Counted from the stretch's first letter, positions 1 to 9,058 are shown. The stretch is 64,000 bases of DNA from Streptomyces sp. NBC_00190 (GCF_036203305.1 NZ_CP108131.1:3348001-3412000), one strand, 5' to 3'. A program made the numbers and translations. The notes: generated from the sequence alone by a model not told the origin.

Positions 1-421
1 CGTCGACCTGCACCAGGTGCAGCGAGACGTCGGCGTCGGCCGTTTCGTGGGCCTCCACGAGGCCGGCGATGTCCAGGCCGGTGAGGATGTCGCCGTTGAA
101 GACGAGGACGGAGGAGTCGGGGCCGCCCGTGAGCAGCTGCGCGGCGTTGCGGATGGCACCGCCGGTGCCGAGCGGCTCGTCCTCGACGACGTACTCCAGG
201 TGGACGCCGAACTCGGATCCGTCGCCGAAGTAGGGCTCGAAGACCTCGGCGAGGTAGCAGGTGGCCATGACGATGTGCGTGACACCGGCGGCGGCGGCCC
301 TGGCTATCTGGTGGGCGAGGAACGGGACGCCGGCCGTGGGGACCATGGGCTTGGGCGTGTTCACCGTCACGGGACGCAGCCGCGTCCCCTGTCCGCCGAC
401 CAGCAGGATCGCTTCCGTCAT
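1..421 (-). CDS. NDP-sugar nucleotidyltransferase (N-terminal part, cut by window edge)
   Basis: The gene reads leftward from ATG at 421, with GGGGAGAACGCA as ribosome site, and is still open at position 1, so only about 140 N-terminal residues are seen. Residues 6-17 carry the nucleotidyltransferase signature LLVGGQGTRLRP, followed by TPKP (22-25), a glycine-rich EPLGTGGAI loop (82-90) and NGD (109-111), whose Asp normally binds the metal. The family joins a sugar 1-phosphate to an NTP, giving for example GDP-mannose or dTDP-glucose for wall polymers. The sugar cannot be fixed from this half. A UDP-glucose dehydrogenase lies 2 kb away, but on the other strand. It is not a shadow frame: the motif order and spacing fit the family. 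Confidence 0.85.
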   Translation of the reverse strand, partial: MTEAILLVGGQGTRLRPVTVNTPKPMVPTAGVPFLAHQIARAAAAGVTHIVMATCYLAEVFEPYFGDGSEFGVHLEYVVEDEPLGTGGAIRNAAQLLTGGPDSSVLVFNGDILTGLDIAGLVEAHETADADVSLHLVQVD

Positions 422-573
422 TGCGTTCTCCCCAACCGATTCCGGCGTACGAAGGTCCAAATTTAGCCCATCCGGGAGCGCCCGGAGGCCGGTGCCGGAT
501 GTGTCGACCGGCGCGCGCACGCATACGGACGCCGCGCTCGGTATGTCATGGAATGAGTGTGTTGTTCGCCCGG

Positions 574-1221
574 TCAGGGGGCGAACGGATTGGCGTGGCC
601 GGGCAGTTGCTGCCCGGGCCGCAGGAAGCTCTGCCTGCCGCGCTCGTCCCGTACCTGGATGAACCCGGCGTCCGTCAGCCGCCGGGCGATCCGCTGTCGG
701 CGGATGTCGCCCAGTTTGAACGCGCCGGCCAGGAACGCGGCGAGCGCGCCTCCGCCGGCCAGCGCGACGAACGGCTTCCCGGACACGAGCAGGACGAGGG
801 CCAGGACCACGCACATCGCGTAGCCGACCATCTTCCGGCCGCCGTCCGCGGCGTGGGAGGACAGGGCGTCGAACATGATCCGGTCCTTGACCCGGGCGAC
901 GGCGTCGGCCGCCCCGGGGAGGGGCCGGTAGGACCCCTGGAGCATCCCGGGCACCGCGCCGCCGTTGCCCGCCTGCGGGTACGCGGCGATGGTGGCCGCC
1001 CCGCGGGCGCGGGCCCCGGGGCTGGGGTCCCGGTACATCTCGACCAGGGCGAGCTGCTTCTTGTGCCCGGTCCGGTGCGTGCGCCCGTACTCGAAGCCGT
1101 AGTGCTCCGCCACGTGGGCCAGGGCCGCCATCCGCCCCAGGGCGGCCGAGGGGCCGATCTCGATGACGTCCTTGTGGGCGATCTGCCGTAGCAGCCCCGC
1201 CATCTCGCGTTCCACGGACAT
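574..1221 (-). CDS. Conserved hypothetical protein with two C-terminal membrane segments
   Basis: 215 residues from the ATG at 1221, chosen over the longer frame to 1272 because GGAAAG sits just upstream. I do not recognise a family. The N-terminal 130 residues are soluble and helical. Two hydrophobic stretches follow (about 131-147 and 150-170), separated by a short SGKP turn, so the protein should be a hairpin in the membrane with both ends cytoplasmic. The C-terminus is basic, then polar (GDIRRQRIARRL, 171-182). It has its own gap on each side and no clear operon partner. Function unknown. Confidence 0.6.
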   Translation of the reverse strand: MSVEREMAGLLRQIAHKDVIEIGPSAALGRMAALAHVAEHYGFEYGRTHRTGHKKQLALVEMYRDPSPGARARGAATIAAYPQAGNGGAVPGMLQGSYRPLPGAADAVARVKDRIMFDALSSHAADGGRKMVGYAMCVVLALVLLVSGKPFVALAGGGALAAFLAGAFKLGDIRRQRIARRLTDAGFIQVRDERGRQSFLRPGQQLPGHANPFAP

Positions 1222-1351
1222 GTCTTTCCGCCCCACCCCACGCACCACGCACCGACGACTGGACCGGCGCACAGCCTAGCCCGCCGCCCCGTGCGCGAAC
1301 GTCCCCGGCGGGCTGCCGGGGGCGTTCGCGTCGGTGCAGGTCAGACCCGGG

Positions 1352-2509
1352 TTACGGCAGGTTGCGGGCCATGACGATCCGCTGGACCTGGTTGGTGCCC
1401 TCGTAGATCTGCGTGATCTTGGCATCGCGCATCATGCGCTCGACCGGGTAGTCACGCGTGTAGCCGTAGCCGCCGAGGAGCTGGACGGCGTCCGTGGTGA
1501 CCTCCATGGCGATGTCGGAGGCGAAGCACTTGGCCGCGGCGCCGAGGTACGTCAGGTCGGCGTCGCCGCGCTCGGAGGCGGCGGCGGCCTGGTAGGTCAG
1601 GGCGCGGGCGGCCGAGACCTTCATGGCCATGTCCGCGAGCATGAACTGAACGCCCTGGAAGTCGCCGATCGGCTTGCCGAACTGCTTGCGCTCCTGGACG
1701 TAGCCCTTGGCGTAGTCCAGGGCGCCCTGGGCGATGCCGAGCGCCTGGGCGGCGATCGTGATGCGGGTGTGGTCGAGGGTCTTCATCGCGGTGGCGAAGC
1801 CGGTGCCCTCGGCGCCGATCATGCGGTCGGCGGGGATCCGGACGTTGTCGAGGTAGACCTCGCGGGTCGGGGAGCCCTTGATGCCGAGCTTCTTCTCCGG
1901 GGCGCCGAAGGAGACGCCCTCGTCGCCCTTCTCGACGACGAAGGCGGAAATGCCCTTGGAGCGCTTCTCGGGGTCGGTGACGGCCATGACCGTGTAGTAC
2001 TCGGAGACGCCCGCGTTGGTGATCCAGCGCTTGACGCCGTTGAGGACCCAGAAGTCGCCGTCGCGCACGGCGCGCGTCTTCATGCCGGCGGCGTCGGAGC
2101 CCGCGTCCGGCTCGGAGAGCGCGTACGAGAACATCGCGTCGCCCTTGGCCAGGGGACCGAGGTACTTGGCCTTGAGCTCCTCGGAGCCGGAGAGGATCAC
2201 CGGGAGGGAGCCGAGCTTGTTGACGGCCGGGATCAGGGAGGAGGAGGCGCAGACGCGGGCCACTTCCTCGATCACGATCACGGTCGCGAGGGCGTCGGCA
2301 CCCGCACCGCCGTAGGTCTCGGGCACGTGGACGGCGTGCAGGTCGCTGGCGACCAGGGCGTCCAGGGCCTCCTGCGGGAAGCGGGACTCCTCGTCGACCG
2401 CGGCGGCGAACGGGAGGATCTTCGCCTCGGCGAGCGAGCGGACCGACTCGCGGAGCATGTCGTGCTCCTCGGCCGGGCGGTACAGGTCGAAGTCGGCAGA
2501 ACCCGCCAA
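1352..2509 (-). CDS. Acyl-CoA dehydrogenase
   Basis: 385 residues, the normal family length. FAD-dependent enzyme that oxidises acyl-CoA to 2-enoyl-CoA and passes electrons to ETF; short or branched chains are likely substrates but are not provable here. Visible motifs: YALSEPDAGSDAAGMKT (ACADS_1), the C-terminal QLLGGYGYTRDYPVERMMRDAKI region (ACADS_2; described by position, about residues 341-363) and catalytic-base Glu370 in YEGTNQ. The start is a TTG at 2509 preceded by GAGAGATC; no ATG or GTG nearby would preserve the conserved N-terminus. It is divergent from the UDP-glucose dehydrogenase across a 196-bp region containing an unusually AT-rich element. Confidence 0.93.
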   Translation of the reverse strand: MAGSADFDLYRPAEEHDMLRESVRSLAEAKILPFAAAVDEESRFPQEALDALVASDLHAVHVPETYGGAGADALATVIVIEEVARVCASSSLIPAVNKLGSLPVILSGSEELKAKYLGPLAKGDAMFSYALSEPDAGSDAAGMKTRAVRDGDFWVLNGVKRWITNAGVSEYYTVMAVTDPEKRSKGISAFVVEKGDEGVSFGAPEKKLGIKGSPTREVYLDNVRIPADRMIGAEGTGFATAMKTLDHTRITIAAQALGIAQGALDYAKGYVQERKQFGKPIGDFQGVQFMLADMAMKVSAARALTYQAAAASERGDADLTYLGAAAKCFASDIAMEVTTDAVQLLGGYGYTRDYPVERMMRDAKITQIYEGTNQVQRIVMARNLP

Positions 2510-2542
2510 GATCTCTCACTCCCCAAGGGTGATGCGTGATGC

Positions 2543-2560
2543 TAACTACCGTTAAGTAAC
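2543..2560. promoter_or_regulatory. AT-rich imperfect inverted repeat upstream of acyl-CoA dehydrogenase
   Basis: TAACTACCGTTAAGTAAC stands out in 72% GC DNA. Outer arms TNACT/AGTNA are related by inversion. It lies 34 bp upstream of the acyl-CoA dehydrogenase start, where a TetR-type fatty-acid regulator would be expected to bind. The regulator is unknown; this is a candidate only. Confidence 0.35.
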
Positions 2561-2662
2561 CCAAGCTTAGTCGCCCGGTCACGGATGGCGATATGGACGG
2601 CCGACGTGAGTTGCGTGACAGCGGTGGTGCTCCTGGGGAACGTCCCCGGGGGTGGGCCCGAC

Positions 2663-2668
2663 TATGCT
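2663..2668 (+). promoter_or_regulatory. Candidate -10 element (TATGCT) for the UDP-glucose dehydrogenase gene
   Basis: TATGCT lies 38 bp before the ATG at 2706. A weak GAACGT stands about 18 bp further upstream as a possible -35. The predicted leader is about 30 nt. Assigned by eye from the Streptomyces housekeeping consensus. Confidence 0.35.
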
Positions 2669-2705
2669 CAGTGGCCGCAAACGGCCCCGCACCTCTGGAG
2701 CACCC

Positions 2706-4049
2706 ATGGCCCCCCTCAGGATCACTGTGATCGGCACCGGATACCTCGGCGCGACCCACGCCGCGGCGATGGCGGAGCTGGGCTTCGAGGTGCTGGGGCT
2801 GGACGTGGTGCCGGAGAAGATCGAGATGCTGGCGGCGGGCCGGGTGCCGATGTACGAGCCCGGGCTGGAGGAGCTGCTCGCCGCGCACGTGGCCGGGCTG
2901 CCGGGCTCGACGGGGCGGCTGCGGTTCACGACCTCCTGGGAGGAGGTCGGGGAGTTCGGCGACGTCCACTTCGTGTGCGTGAACACTCCGCAGAAGCACG
3001 GCGAGTACGCCTGCGACATGTCCTACGTCGACGCGGCGATGGCCTCGCTGGCCCCGCACCTGACGCGGCCGGTCCTCGTGGTCGGCAAGTCGACGGTGCC
3101 GGTGGGATCGGCGGAGCGGCTGGCGGCGAAGCTCGTGGAGCTCGCTCCGGCGGGCGCGGACGTGGAGCTGGCCTGGAACCCGGAGTTCCTGCGCGAGGGC
3201 TTCGCGGTGCAGGACACCCTGCACCCCGACCGGATCGTGATCGGCGTGCAGGGCGAGCGCGCGGAGAAGCTGCTGCGCGAGGTGTACGAGACGCCGATGT
3301 CGGAGGGGACCCCGCTGGTGGTCACCGACTTCCCGACCGCCGAGCTGGTGAAGACCGCCGCCAACTCCTTCCTCGCCACCAAGATCTCGTTCATCAACGC
3401 GATGGCGGAGGTGTGCGAGGCCGCGGGCGGTGACGTGGTGAAGCTGGCGGAGGCCATCGGCTACGACGAGCGGATCGGCGCGAAGTTCCTGCGGGCCGGG
3501 ATCGGCTTCGGCGGCGGCTGCCTGCCCAAGGACATCCGGGCCTTCATGGCGCGCGCGGGCGAGCTCGGCGCCGACCAGGCGCTGACCTTCCTGCGTGAGG
3601 TCGACTCCATCAACATGCGGCGCCGCGGACACATGGTGGAGCTGGCCCGGGAAGCGGTGGGCGGGTCCTTCCTCGGCAAGCGGGTCGCGGTTCTGGGTGC
3701 GACCTTCAAGCCCGACTCGGACGACGTACGCGACTCCCCCGCCCTGAACGTGGCCGGGCAGATCCACCTCCAGGGCGGCCAGGTCACCGTCTACGACCCC
3801 AAGGGCATGGACAACGCCCGTCGCGTCTTCCCCACCCTGGGGTACGCGGACTCCGCGCTGGAGGCGGCGCGTGGTGCGGAGGTGGTCCTGCACCTGACCG
3901 AGTGGCGCGAGTTCCGCGACCTGGACCCGGTGGAGCTGGGCCGCGTCGTCACCGACCCGCTGATCCTGGACGGCCGCAACGCCCTCGATCCCGAGCTCTG
4001 GCGCGCGGCGGGCTGGACGTACCGGGCGATGGGCCGCCCTCGCGCGTAG
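2706..4049 (+). CDS. UDP-glucose/GDP-mannose 6-dehydrogenase
   Basis: 447 residues from the ATG at 2706; the in-frame extension to 2652 adds a non-conserved leader. NAD-dependent four-electron oxidation of the nucleotide sugar's C6 alcohol to the acid, giving UDP-glucuronate if the substrate is UDP-glucose. Motifs: Rossmann GTGYLG (residues 9-14), the central AELVKTAANSFLATKISF segment with family Lys and Asn, and GFGGGCLPKD with the catalytic Cys272. The C-terminal VLGATFKPDSDDVRDSPAL region is the UDP-binding domain. It probably feeds uronic acid into surface polysaccharides. The partial nucleotidyltransferase at the window start could belong to the same chemistry, but it is on the opposite strand. 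Confidence 0.93.
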   Translation: MAPLRITVIGTGYLGATHAAAMAELGFEVLGLDVVPEKIEMLAAGRVPMYEPGLEELLAAHVAGLPGSTGRLRFTTSWEEVGEFGDVHFVCVNTPQKHGEYACDMSYVDAAMASLAPHLTRPVLVVGKSTVPVGSAERLAAKLVELAPAGADVELAWNPEFLREGFAVQDTLHPDRIVIGVQGERAEKLLREVYETPMSEGTPLVVTDFPTAELVKTAANSFLATKISFINAMAEVCEAAGGDVVKLAEAIGYDERIGAKFLRAGIGFGGGCLPKDIRAFMARAGELGADQALTFLREVDSINMRRRGHMVELAREAVGGSFLGKRVAVLGATFKPDSDDVRDSPALNVAGQIHLQGGQVTVYDPKGMDNARRVFPTLGYADSALEAARGAEVVLHLTEWREFRDLDPVELGRVVTDPLILDGRNALDPELWRAAGWTYRAMGRPRA

Positions 4050-4136
4050 CGCCCGGCCGCCGCCCCGGACCCCGCCTCGCCGAAGCCCGGGGACCCGGTC
4101 GGGGCCGGGGCGCGCGAGGGCCCGTCGGGCGGTGCG

Positions 4137-5204
4137 TCATGAAGGGCTGCGCCGGTGCTGGGCGGCGCGGGAGGTGAATTCCACGTCGCGCAGGACCCGT
4201 TGGGCGTTGCCCCAGGTCAGCAGGGCCAGGTCGGCTTCCGGCCAGCCTCGGTCCAGGAGTTCCGCGATCAGGCGGGGGTAGCCCGAGGGGTCGGTCAGGC
4301 CGGTCGGGCGGGAGGTGCCCTGTTCGGTGCCGAAGGCGGCGCCGAGGCCGACACTGTGGGGGCCGGCGACCGCGCGGACGTGGTCCACGTGGTCCGCCAC
4401 CGCGTGCAGGGAGTCCCCGGTCCGCGTGGCGTCGAAGGTGACCATCGCCAGGCCGTTCGCCTCCCGCAGCGCGAGCAGGACCTCGTCCGTGGCGTTGCCC
4501 GGGTGCGGGTTCAGGGCCGCGGCCGCCGTGTTCGAGATGACCACCGGGGCCTTGGAGGCCGCCGCGATCTGACGGGCCACGGTCGGCGGGCACCCGGTCA
4601 GGTCCAGCACGATCCCCAGCCTGTTGGCCTCCTGGACCACCTCGTGGCCGAAGGCCGTCAGGTCCTGCTGGGCCCAGGGCGCTCCGGCGGGCGCGAAGAT
4701 CCGTACGCCCAGCGCGTGGAAGGCGTGCAGCGCGCCCAGGGAGTCGGTCAGGGTCCGGCCGGGCACCGGGCCGAGGAACGAGGCGATCCGGCCGCGGTTG
4801 CGGGCGTCGGACATGTCGTCGGCGGTCAGCGCGAGGCAGAGGCTGTCCGGGTAGCGGCGGATCAGGGCCAGCGCCACGTCGATCTGTTCCAGGGTGTCGG
4901 AGACGACCTGGTCCGTCGGGGTCCCCGCCTCGTGCGGGGTCAGCAGCGACCAGAACTGCGCGCCGACTCCGCCCGCGCGCAGCCGGGGGATGTCGGTGTC
5001 GACTCCGCTGTCCCCCGGCTTGTCGATGTCGTGGTACGGGCTCTGGCGCAGCGTCCAGACGAGCGTGTTGCACCCGTCGGCGACGGGCTGCGCCGACAGC
5101 AGCGCGGCGGCCCGTTCCAGGGCGCCGACCGCCGTTTCGGCTGGTGCGGGGAGATCTTCTGCTCCGATGCCCACGGAGTGGGGTTCATCCTGCAGGTCGG
5201 CCAT
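4137..5204 (-). CDS. Degenerate peptidase M19 (renal dipeptidase-like) paralogue lacking all metal ligands
   Basis: 355 residues from the ATG at 5204 (upstream GGAGCGAAC). It aligns along its length with the dipeptidase encoded immediately upstream: [34 protein letters not shown] and the C-terminal GYPRLIAELLDRGWPEADLALLTWGNAQRVLRD are all shared. Every zinc ligand of the active paralogue is replaced: HxD by C45/T47, the bridging Glu by V147, the two His by G204 and N225, and the late Asp by Ala. The frame is intact and coding-like, so this is a probable pseudoenzyme rather than a pseudogene; it may bind peptides, or scaffold or regulate its neighbour. It is separated by 146 bp from the dipeptidase stop, so it is possibly a distal gene of the purK operon. 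Confidence 0.8.
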   Translation of the reverse strand: MADLQDEPHSVGIGAEDLPAPAETAVGALERAAALLSAQPVADGCNTLVWTLRQSPYHDIDKPGDSGVDTDIPRLRAGGVGAQFWSLLTPHEAGTPTDQVVSDTLEQIDVALALIRRYPDSLCLALTADDMSDARNRGRIASFLGPVPGRTLTDSLGALHAFHALGVRIFAPAGAPWAQQDLTAFGHEVVQEANRLGIVLDLTGCPPTVARQIAAASKAPVVISNTAAAALNPHPGNATDEVLLALREANGLAMVTFDATRTGDSLHAVADHVDHVRAVAGPHSVGLGAAFGTEQGTSRPTGLTDPSGYPRLIAELLDRGWPEADLALLTWGNAQRVLRDVEFTSRAAQHRRSPS

Positions 5205-5350
5205 GGCGTTCGCTCCGGTCTCGGCGGCAGCAGGGAGAGATGGTGCCACCGTGACATGTGGGACGCCTGGGTCGCCCGGCAGATGTGGCATTCGGGTGTA
5301 ACTCGCAGGTCAGCGAGTCACACCCGGTCGCCGTATCCGCCCCGCTCCCG

Positions 5351-6529
5351 CTAGATCACCGCGTTGGACGGGCCCCGGGACGCCGAGAGGTCCCGCGCCA
5401 CCGCCTCCGCGTCGCGCAGCGCCCGTACCGCGTTGGACCAGGTCAGCTTGGCCAGGTCGGCCTTCGACCAGCCGCGCGCCAGCAGCTCCGCGATCAGGTT
5501 CGGGTAGCCCGCCACGTCGTCCAGGCCGGACGGGGTGAAGGCCGTGCCGTCGTAGTCCCCGCCGATGCCGATGTGGTCGACCCCGGCCACCTCGCGCATG
5601 TGGTCCAGGTGGTCGGCGACCGTGGCGGCGGTGGCCACCGGGCGCGGGCTCTGCGCCTCGAAGGCCCGGTGCAGGGCCATCGCCTCGGGCGTGGTGTCCA
5701 GGTGGTGGAAGCCGTGCGCCCGCAGGTTCGCGTCCGCGGCCAGCGTCCACTGGACGGCCTCCGGGAGGATGAACTTCGGCACGAAGGTGGCCATCGCCAC
5801 CCCGCCGTTGGCCGGGAGCCGCTCCAGCACGTCGTCCGGGATGTTGCGCGGGTGGTCGCACACCGCGCGCGCCGAGGAGTGCGAGAAGACCACGGGCGCG
5901 GCCGAGACGGCCAGTGCGTCGCGCATCGTCGTCGCCGCCACGTGCGAGAGGTCCACCAGCATGCCGACGCGGTTCATCTCGCGGACGACCTCGCGGCCGA
6001 AGTCGGTGAGGCCGCCGTGCCGGGGCTCGTCGGTCGCCGAATCCGCCCAGTCGATGGTGTCGTTGTGCGTGAGCGTCATGTACCGCACGCCCAGCTGGTG
6101 CAGGGCCCGCAGGGTGGCGAGCGAGTTGTTGATGGAGTGGCCGCCCTCGGCGCCCATCAGCGAGGCGATCCGGCCGTCGGCGCGGGCCGCCTCCATGTCG
6201 TCCGCCGTCAGCGCCCGCACCAGGTCGCCCGGGTAACGGTCGATCAGCTGGTCCACCGCGTCCACCTGTTCCAGCGTGGCGCTGACCGCCTCGTCGCCGG
6301 TCAGTTCGGTGCTCACGTACACCGACCAGAACTGCGCGCCGACCCCGCCGGCCCGCAGCCGCGGGATGTCGGTGTGCAGGTACGCCGACTGGTCGCCGGC
6401 GATGTCCCGCTGGTCCAGGTCGTAGCGGACCTGCTTGCGCAGCGCCCAGGGGAGGTCGTTGTGGCCGTCCACGACGGGGTGCTCGGCCAGGAGCTCTCGC
6501 GCCTCGTCCAGGCGCTGCGCCGCGCTCAC
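5351..6529 (-). CDS. Membrane dipeptidase (peptidase M19, renal dipeptidase family)
   Basis: 392 residues from the GTG at 6529, whose GTGA overlaps the purE stop codon; the long frame running upstream is purE in another reading. Zinc-dependent cleavage of dipeptides, including L-D dipeptides. All expected ligands are present: H23 and D25 in DGHND, bridging E128 in MGAEGG, H196 in VDLSH, H217 in FSHSS, and D325 in GGDYDG. No signal peptide is visible, so it is probably cytoplasmic despite the family name. From memory, the S. coelicolor protein Sco3058, structurally characterised as a close bacterial homologue of human renal dipeptidase, also lies beside purE. Translational coupling with purE-purK suggests coexpression with purine synthesis; the metabolic link is unclear. 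Confidence 0.93.
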   Translation of the reverse strand: MSAAQRLDEARELLAEHPVVDGHNDLPWALRKQVRYDLDQRDIAGDQSAYLHTDIPRLRAGGVGAQFWSVYVSTELTGDEAVSATLEQVDAVDQLIDRYPGDLVRALTADDMEAARADGRIASLMGAEGGHSINNSLATLRALHQLGVRYMTLTHNDTIDWADSATDEPRHGGLTDFGREVVREMNRVGMLVDLSHVAATTMRDALAVSAAPVVFSHSSARAVCDHPRNIPDDVLERLPANGGVAMATFVPKFILPEAVQWTLAADANLRAHGFHHLDTTPEAMALHRAFEAQSPRPVATAATVADHLDHMREVAGVDHIGIGGDYDGTAFTPSGLDDVAGYPNLIAELLARGWSKADLAKLTWSNAVRALRDAEAVARDLSASRGPSNAVI

Positions 6530-7062
6530 TTGCCGAATCCGAAGGACTCCGTGCCCGCGACCTTCGCTCGCAGCCGCTTGCCCTTCTCGGTGGCCTGGTC
6601 GTTCAGCTCCTGCTGGAAGTCGCGCATCCGGGCCAGCAGCTCGGTGTCGTGCGCGGCCAGCATCCGTACGGCCAGCAGGCCCGCGTTGCGCGCCCCGGCG
6701 ACCGAGACGGTGGCGACGGGAACGCCCGCGGGCATCTGGACGATCGACATCAGCGAGTCCATGCCGTCGAGGTACTTCAGCGGCACCGGCACGCCGATGA
6801 CCGGCAGCGGGGTGACGGAGGCGAGCATGCCGGGCAGGTGGGCGGCGCCGCCGGCACCCGCGATGATCGCCTTGAGGCCGCGGCCGGCGGCCTGCTCCCC
6901 GTACTCGATCATCTCGCGCGGCATCCGGTGGGCGGAGACGACGTCGACCTCGTACGGGATCTCGAACTCGTCCAGGGCCTGGGCGGCGGCCTCCATGACC
7001 GGCCAGTCGGAGTCCGAGCCCATGACGATGCCGATGACGGGACCAGCGGCGGAAGTGCTCAT
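6526..7062 (-). CDS. purE: N5-carboxyaminoimidazole ribonucleotide mutase (PurE class I)
   Basis: 178 residues. Converts N5-CAIR to CAIR in de novo purine synthesis, taking the product of PurK encoded just upstream. Motifs: [13 protein letters not shown] (residues 11-23) contains the phosphate-binding GSDSD, followed by SAHRMP (44-49), [12 protein letters not shown] and the [22 protein letters not shown] region (about 91-112) of class I enzymes. ATG at 7062 overlaps the purK stop by ATGA, and its own TGA is overlapped by the dipeptidase GTG, so the three genes are translationally coupled. The C-terminal extension after [15 protein letters not shown] is slightly longer than in E. coli PurE. 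Confidence 0.95.
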   Translation of the reverse strand: MSTSAAGPVIGIVMGSDSDWPVMEAAAQALDEFEIPYEVDVVSAHRMPREMIEYGEQAAGRGLKAIIAGAGGAAHLPGMLASVTPLPVIGVPVPLKYLDGMDSLMSIVQMPAGVPVATVSVAGARNAGLLAVRMLAAHDTELLARMRDFQQELNDQATEKGKRLRAKVAGTESFGFGK

Positions 7063-8198
7063 TGCGTGACCGTTCCTCTGAGGTAGTCGGCAGCGTGGCG
7101 TGCGCGCTCCAGCACATCGTCCAGGTCGTCGCCGTAGGTGTTGACGTGGCCGACCTTGCGGCCGTGTTTCACGTCCTTGCCGTACATGTGGATCTTCACC
7201 TGCGGGTCGTGGGCCATGCAGTGCAGGTACGCCGCGTACATGTCGGGGTAGTCCCCGCCGAGCACGTTCGCCATGACCGTCCAGCGGGCACGCGGGCGCG
7301 GGTCGCCCAGCGGGAGGTCCAGGACGGCCCGCACGTGGTTGGCGAACTGCGAGGTGATGGCCCCGTCCTGGGTCCAGTGGCCGCTGTTGTGCGGGCGCAT
7401 GGCCAGTTCGTTGACCAGGATCCGGCCGTCGGCGGTCTCGAACAGCTCCACGGCCAGGTGGCCGGTCACGTCGAGCTCCTTGGCGATGCGCAGGGCGAGC
7501 GCCTGCGCCTCGCCGGCCAGCTCCTCCGAGAGGTTCGGGGCGGGGGCGATCACCGTGTCGCAGACCCCGTCCACCTGGACGGACTCCACCACCGGATAGG
7601 CCACCGCCTGGCCGTGCGGGGAGCGGACGATGTTGGCCGCGAGCTCGCGGACGTACTCGACCTTCTCCTCCGCCAGGACGGGGACGCCCGCCCTGAAGGG
7701 CGCCTCCGCGTCGTCGGGGGTGCGGACGAACCACACGCCCTTGCCGTCGTATCCGCCGCGCACCGTCTTGAGGATGACCGGGAAGCCGCCCACCTCGTCC
7801 GCGAAGGCCGCCACGTCCGCCGGATCGCGCACGATCCGGTGGCGGGGGCTGGGCGCGCCGATCTCGTCGAGCTTGGCGCGCATCACCCCCTTGTCCTGGG
7901 CGTGCACCAACGCGTGGGGCCCCGGGCGGACGGGGATGCCGTCCGCTTCCAGAGCCCTGAGGTGTTCGGTGGGTACGTGCTCGTGATCGAAGGTGATCAC
8001 GTCGCAGCCGCGCGCGAAGGCGCGCAGCGTCTCCAGATCGCGATAGTCGCCGATGACGACGTCGCTCACGACCTGGGCCGCCGAGTCCTGTGGGGTGTCA
8101 CTGAGGATCTTGAATCTGATGCCGAGGGGGATGCCCGCCTCGTGGGTCATGCGGGCGAGCTGTCCGCCGCCGACCATGCCGACTACCGGGAACGTCAC
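7059..8198 (-). CDS. purK: N5-carboxyaminoimidazole ribonucleotide synthase (PurK)
   Basis: 379 residues. ATP-grasp enzyme that carboxylates AIR with bicarbonate to N5-CAIR. N-terminal [13 protein letters not shown] (residues 5-17) is the family opening; [12 protein letters not shown] is the ATP-grasp P-loop, and [12 protein letters not shown] lies near the metal/substrate site. The GTG at 8198 is the start that preserves the conserved TFPVVG N-terminus, but its only Shine-Dalgarno match, GGAGG, ends a single base before it. Initiation may be weak, leaderless or at an unrecognised site. First gene of the purK-purE-dipeptidase run; divergent from the GtrA-like gene. Confidence 0.93.
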   Translation of the reverse strand: MTFPVVGMVGGGQLARMTHEAGIPLGIRFKILSDTPQDSAAQVVSDVVIGDYRDLETLRAFARGCDVITFDHEHVPTEHLRALEADGIPVRPGPHALVHAQDKGVMRAKLDEIGAPSPRHRIVRDPADVAAFADEVGGFPVILKTVRGGYDGKGVWFVRTPDDAEAPFRAGVPVLAEEKVEYVRELAANIVRSPHGQAVAYPVVESVQVDGVCDTVIAPAPNLSEELAGEAQALALRIAKELDVTGHLAVELFETADGRILVNELAMRPHNSGHWTQDGAITSQFANHVRAVLDLPLGDPRPRARWTVMANVLGGDYPDMYAAYLHCMAHDPQVKIHMYGKDVKHGRKVGHVNTYGDDLDDVLERARHAADYLRGTVTQ

Positions 8199-8328
8199 GC
8201 CTCCAGGGTATCCGGCGGGATTCCGCCATATGGACGTGGCCTGGCGCGGACCTGTCGGTGAGGCCCCGGTGTGCCGTGCGTCGCACGGTGTCCGAAGGCA
8301 CAGACGGGCCACAGGGGGGAGACTTACC

Positions 8329-8988
8329 ATGTGGGGGTTGACGGACAAGACCGGACGCCCCGAGCGGGGCGGTGACCGACAGGGACTGACCATTCAGATG
8401 AGCACGCCGGGGAACGGATCGGTTCTCGAACGCGTACGCGGTCTCGTTCGGGAGGTCGCCAAGTTCGGGGCGGTCGGCGGTCTGGGTGTGCTGGTCAACC
8501 TGGGTGTCTTCAACCTGATCCGCAGCACGACCGACCTCCAGGTGGTGCGCGCGAGCGTGATAGCCACCGTCGTCGCCATTGCCACGAACTACCTCGGCTT
8601 CCGCTACTTCGCCTACCGGGACCGCGCCCAGAGCGGCCGCACCCGCGAGCTGACCCTGTTCGCCGCCTTCAGCGCGATCGGCCTGGTCATCGAGAACGGC
8701 GTGCTGTACGCGGCCACGTACGGCCTCGGCTGGGACGCTCCGGTCGCCAGCAACGTCTTCAAGTTCATCGGCATCGCCACCGCCACCGTCTTCCGCTTCT
8801 GGTCGTACCGGACCTGGGTCTTCAAGGCCCTGCCCGTGGCCGTACCCGTGGCCGCAGCGGCATTCGAGCAGTCCGAGCCGATGCCCGATCCGGCGCCGCT
8901 GCCCCGGCCCGAGCCCGGGCCGGAGCCGATGCCCGATCCGCTGCCGGATCCGGTGCCCAGTCCGATCCCCGCGCCCGCGAGCACCTAA
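8329..8988 (+). CDS. GtrA-like polytopic membrane protein with proline-rich tail
   Basis: 219 residues from the ATG at 8329, chosen because GGGGGGAGA stands at good spacing; an ATG at 8398 (MSTPGNG) is an alternative that removes 23 residues. Residues about 45-165 form four membrane segments of the GtrA/DPMS type (KFGAVGGLGVLVNLGVF, then NYLGFRYFAYRDR, then FSAIGLVIENGVLY, then FRFWSYRTWVF). Family members are thought to flip or bind polyprenyl-phosphate sugars. The last 50 residues are a low-complexity tail of repeated PEPMPDP-type units, unusual for the family and probably cytoplasmic or wall-facing. Its stop codon lies inside a long hairpin. Confidence 0.85.
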   Translation: MWGLTDKTGRPERGGDRQGLTIQMSTPGNGSVLERVRGLVREVAKFGAVGGLGVLVNLGVFNLIRSTTDLQVVRASVIATVVAIATNYLGFRYFAYRDRAQSGRTRELTLFAAFSAIGLVIENGVLYAATYGLGWDAPVASNVFKFIGIATATVFRFWSYRTWVFKALPVAVPVAAAAFEQSEPMPDPAPLPRPEPGPEPMPDPLPDPVPSPIPAPAST

Positions 8989-9027
8989 GCGGCCTCGGGG
9001 AAGTAGGGCACGTCCCCGAGACCGCTT
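8987..9027. terminator. Bidirectional hairpin between GtrA-like gene and histidine kinase
   Basis: Arms AAGCGGcCTCGGGGA and TCCCCGAGaCCGCTT pair over 14 of 15 positions around an 11-nt loop, beginning inside the GtrA stop codon. The two flanking genes converge on it. Confidence 0.75.
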
Positions 9028-9058
9028 AGACCTGTCCTGGCGGGACCCGACCGGTCCC

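Noticed and set aside
1452..3893. Long minus frame running across acyl-CoA dehydrogenase and UDP-glucose dehydrogenase
   Set aside because: It is an Arg/Gly/His-rich shadow of two recognised genes.
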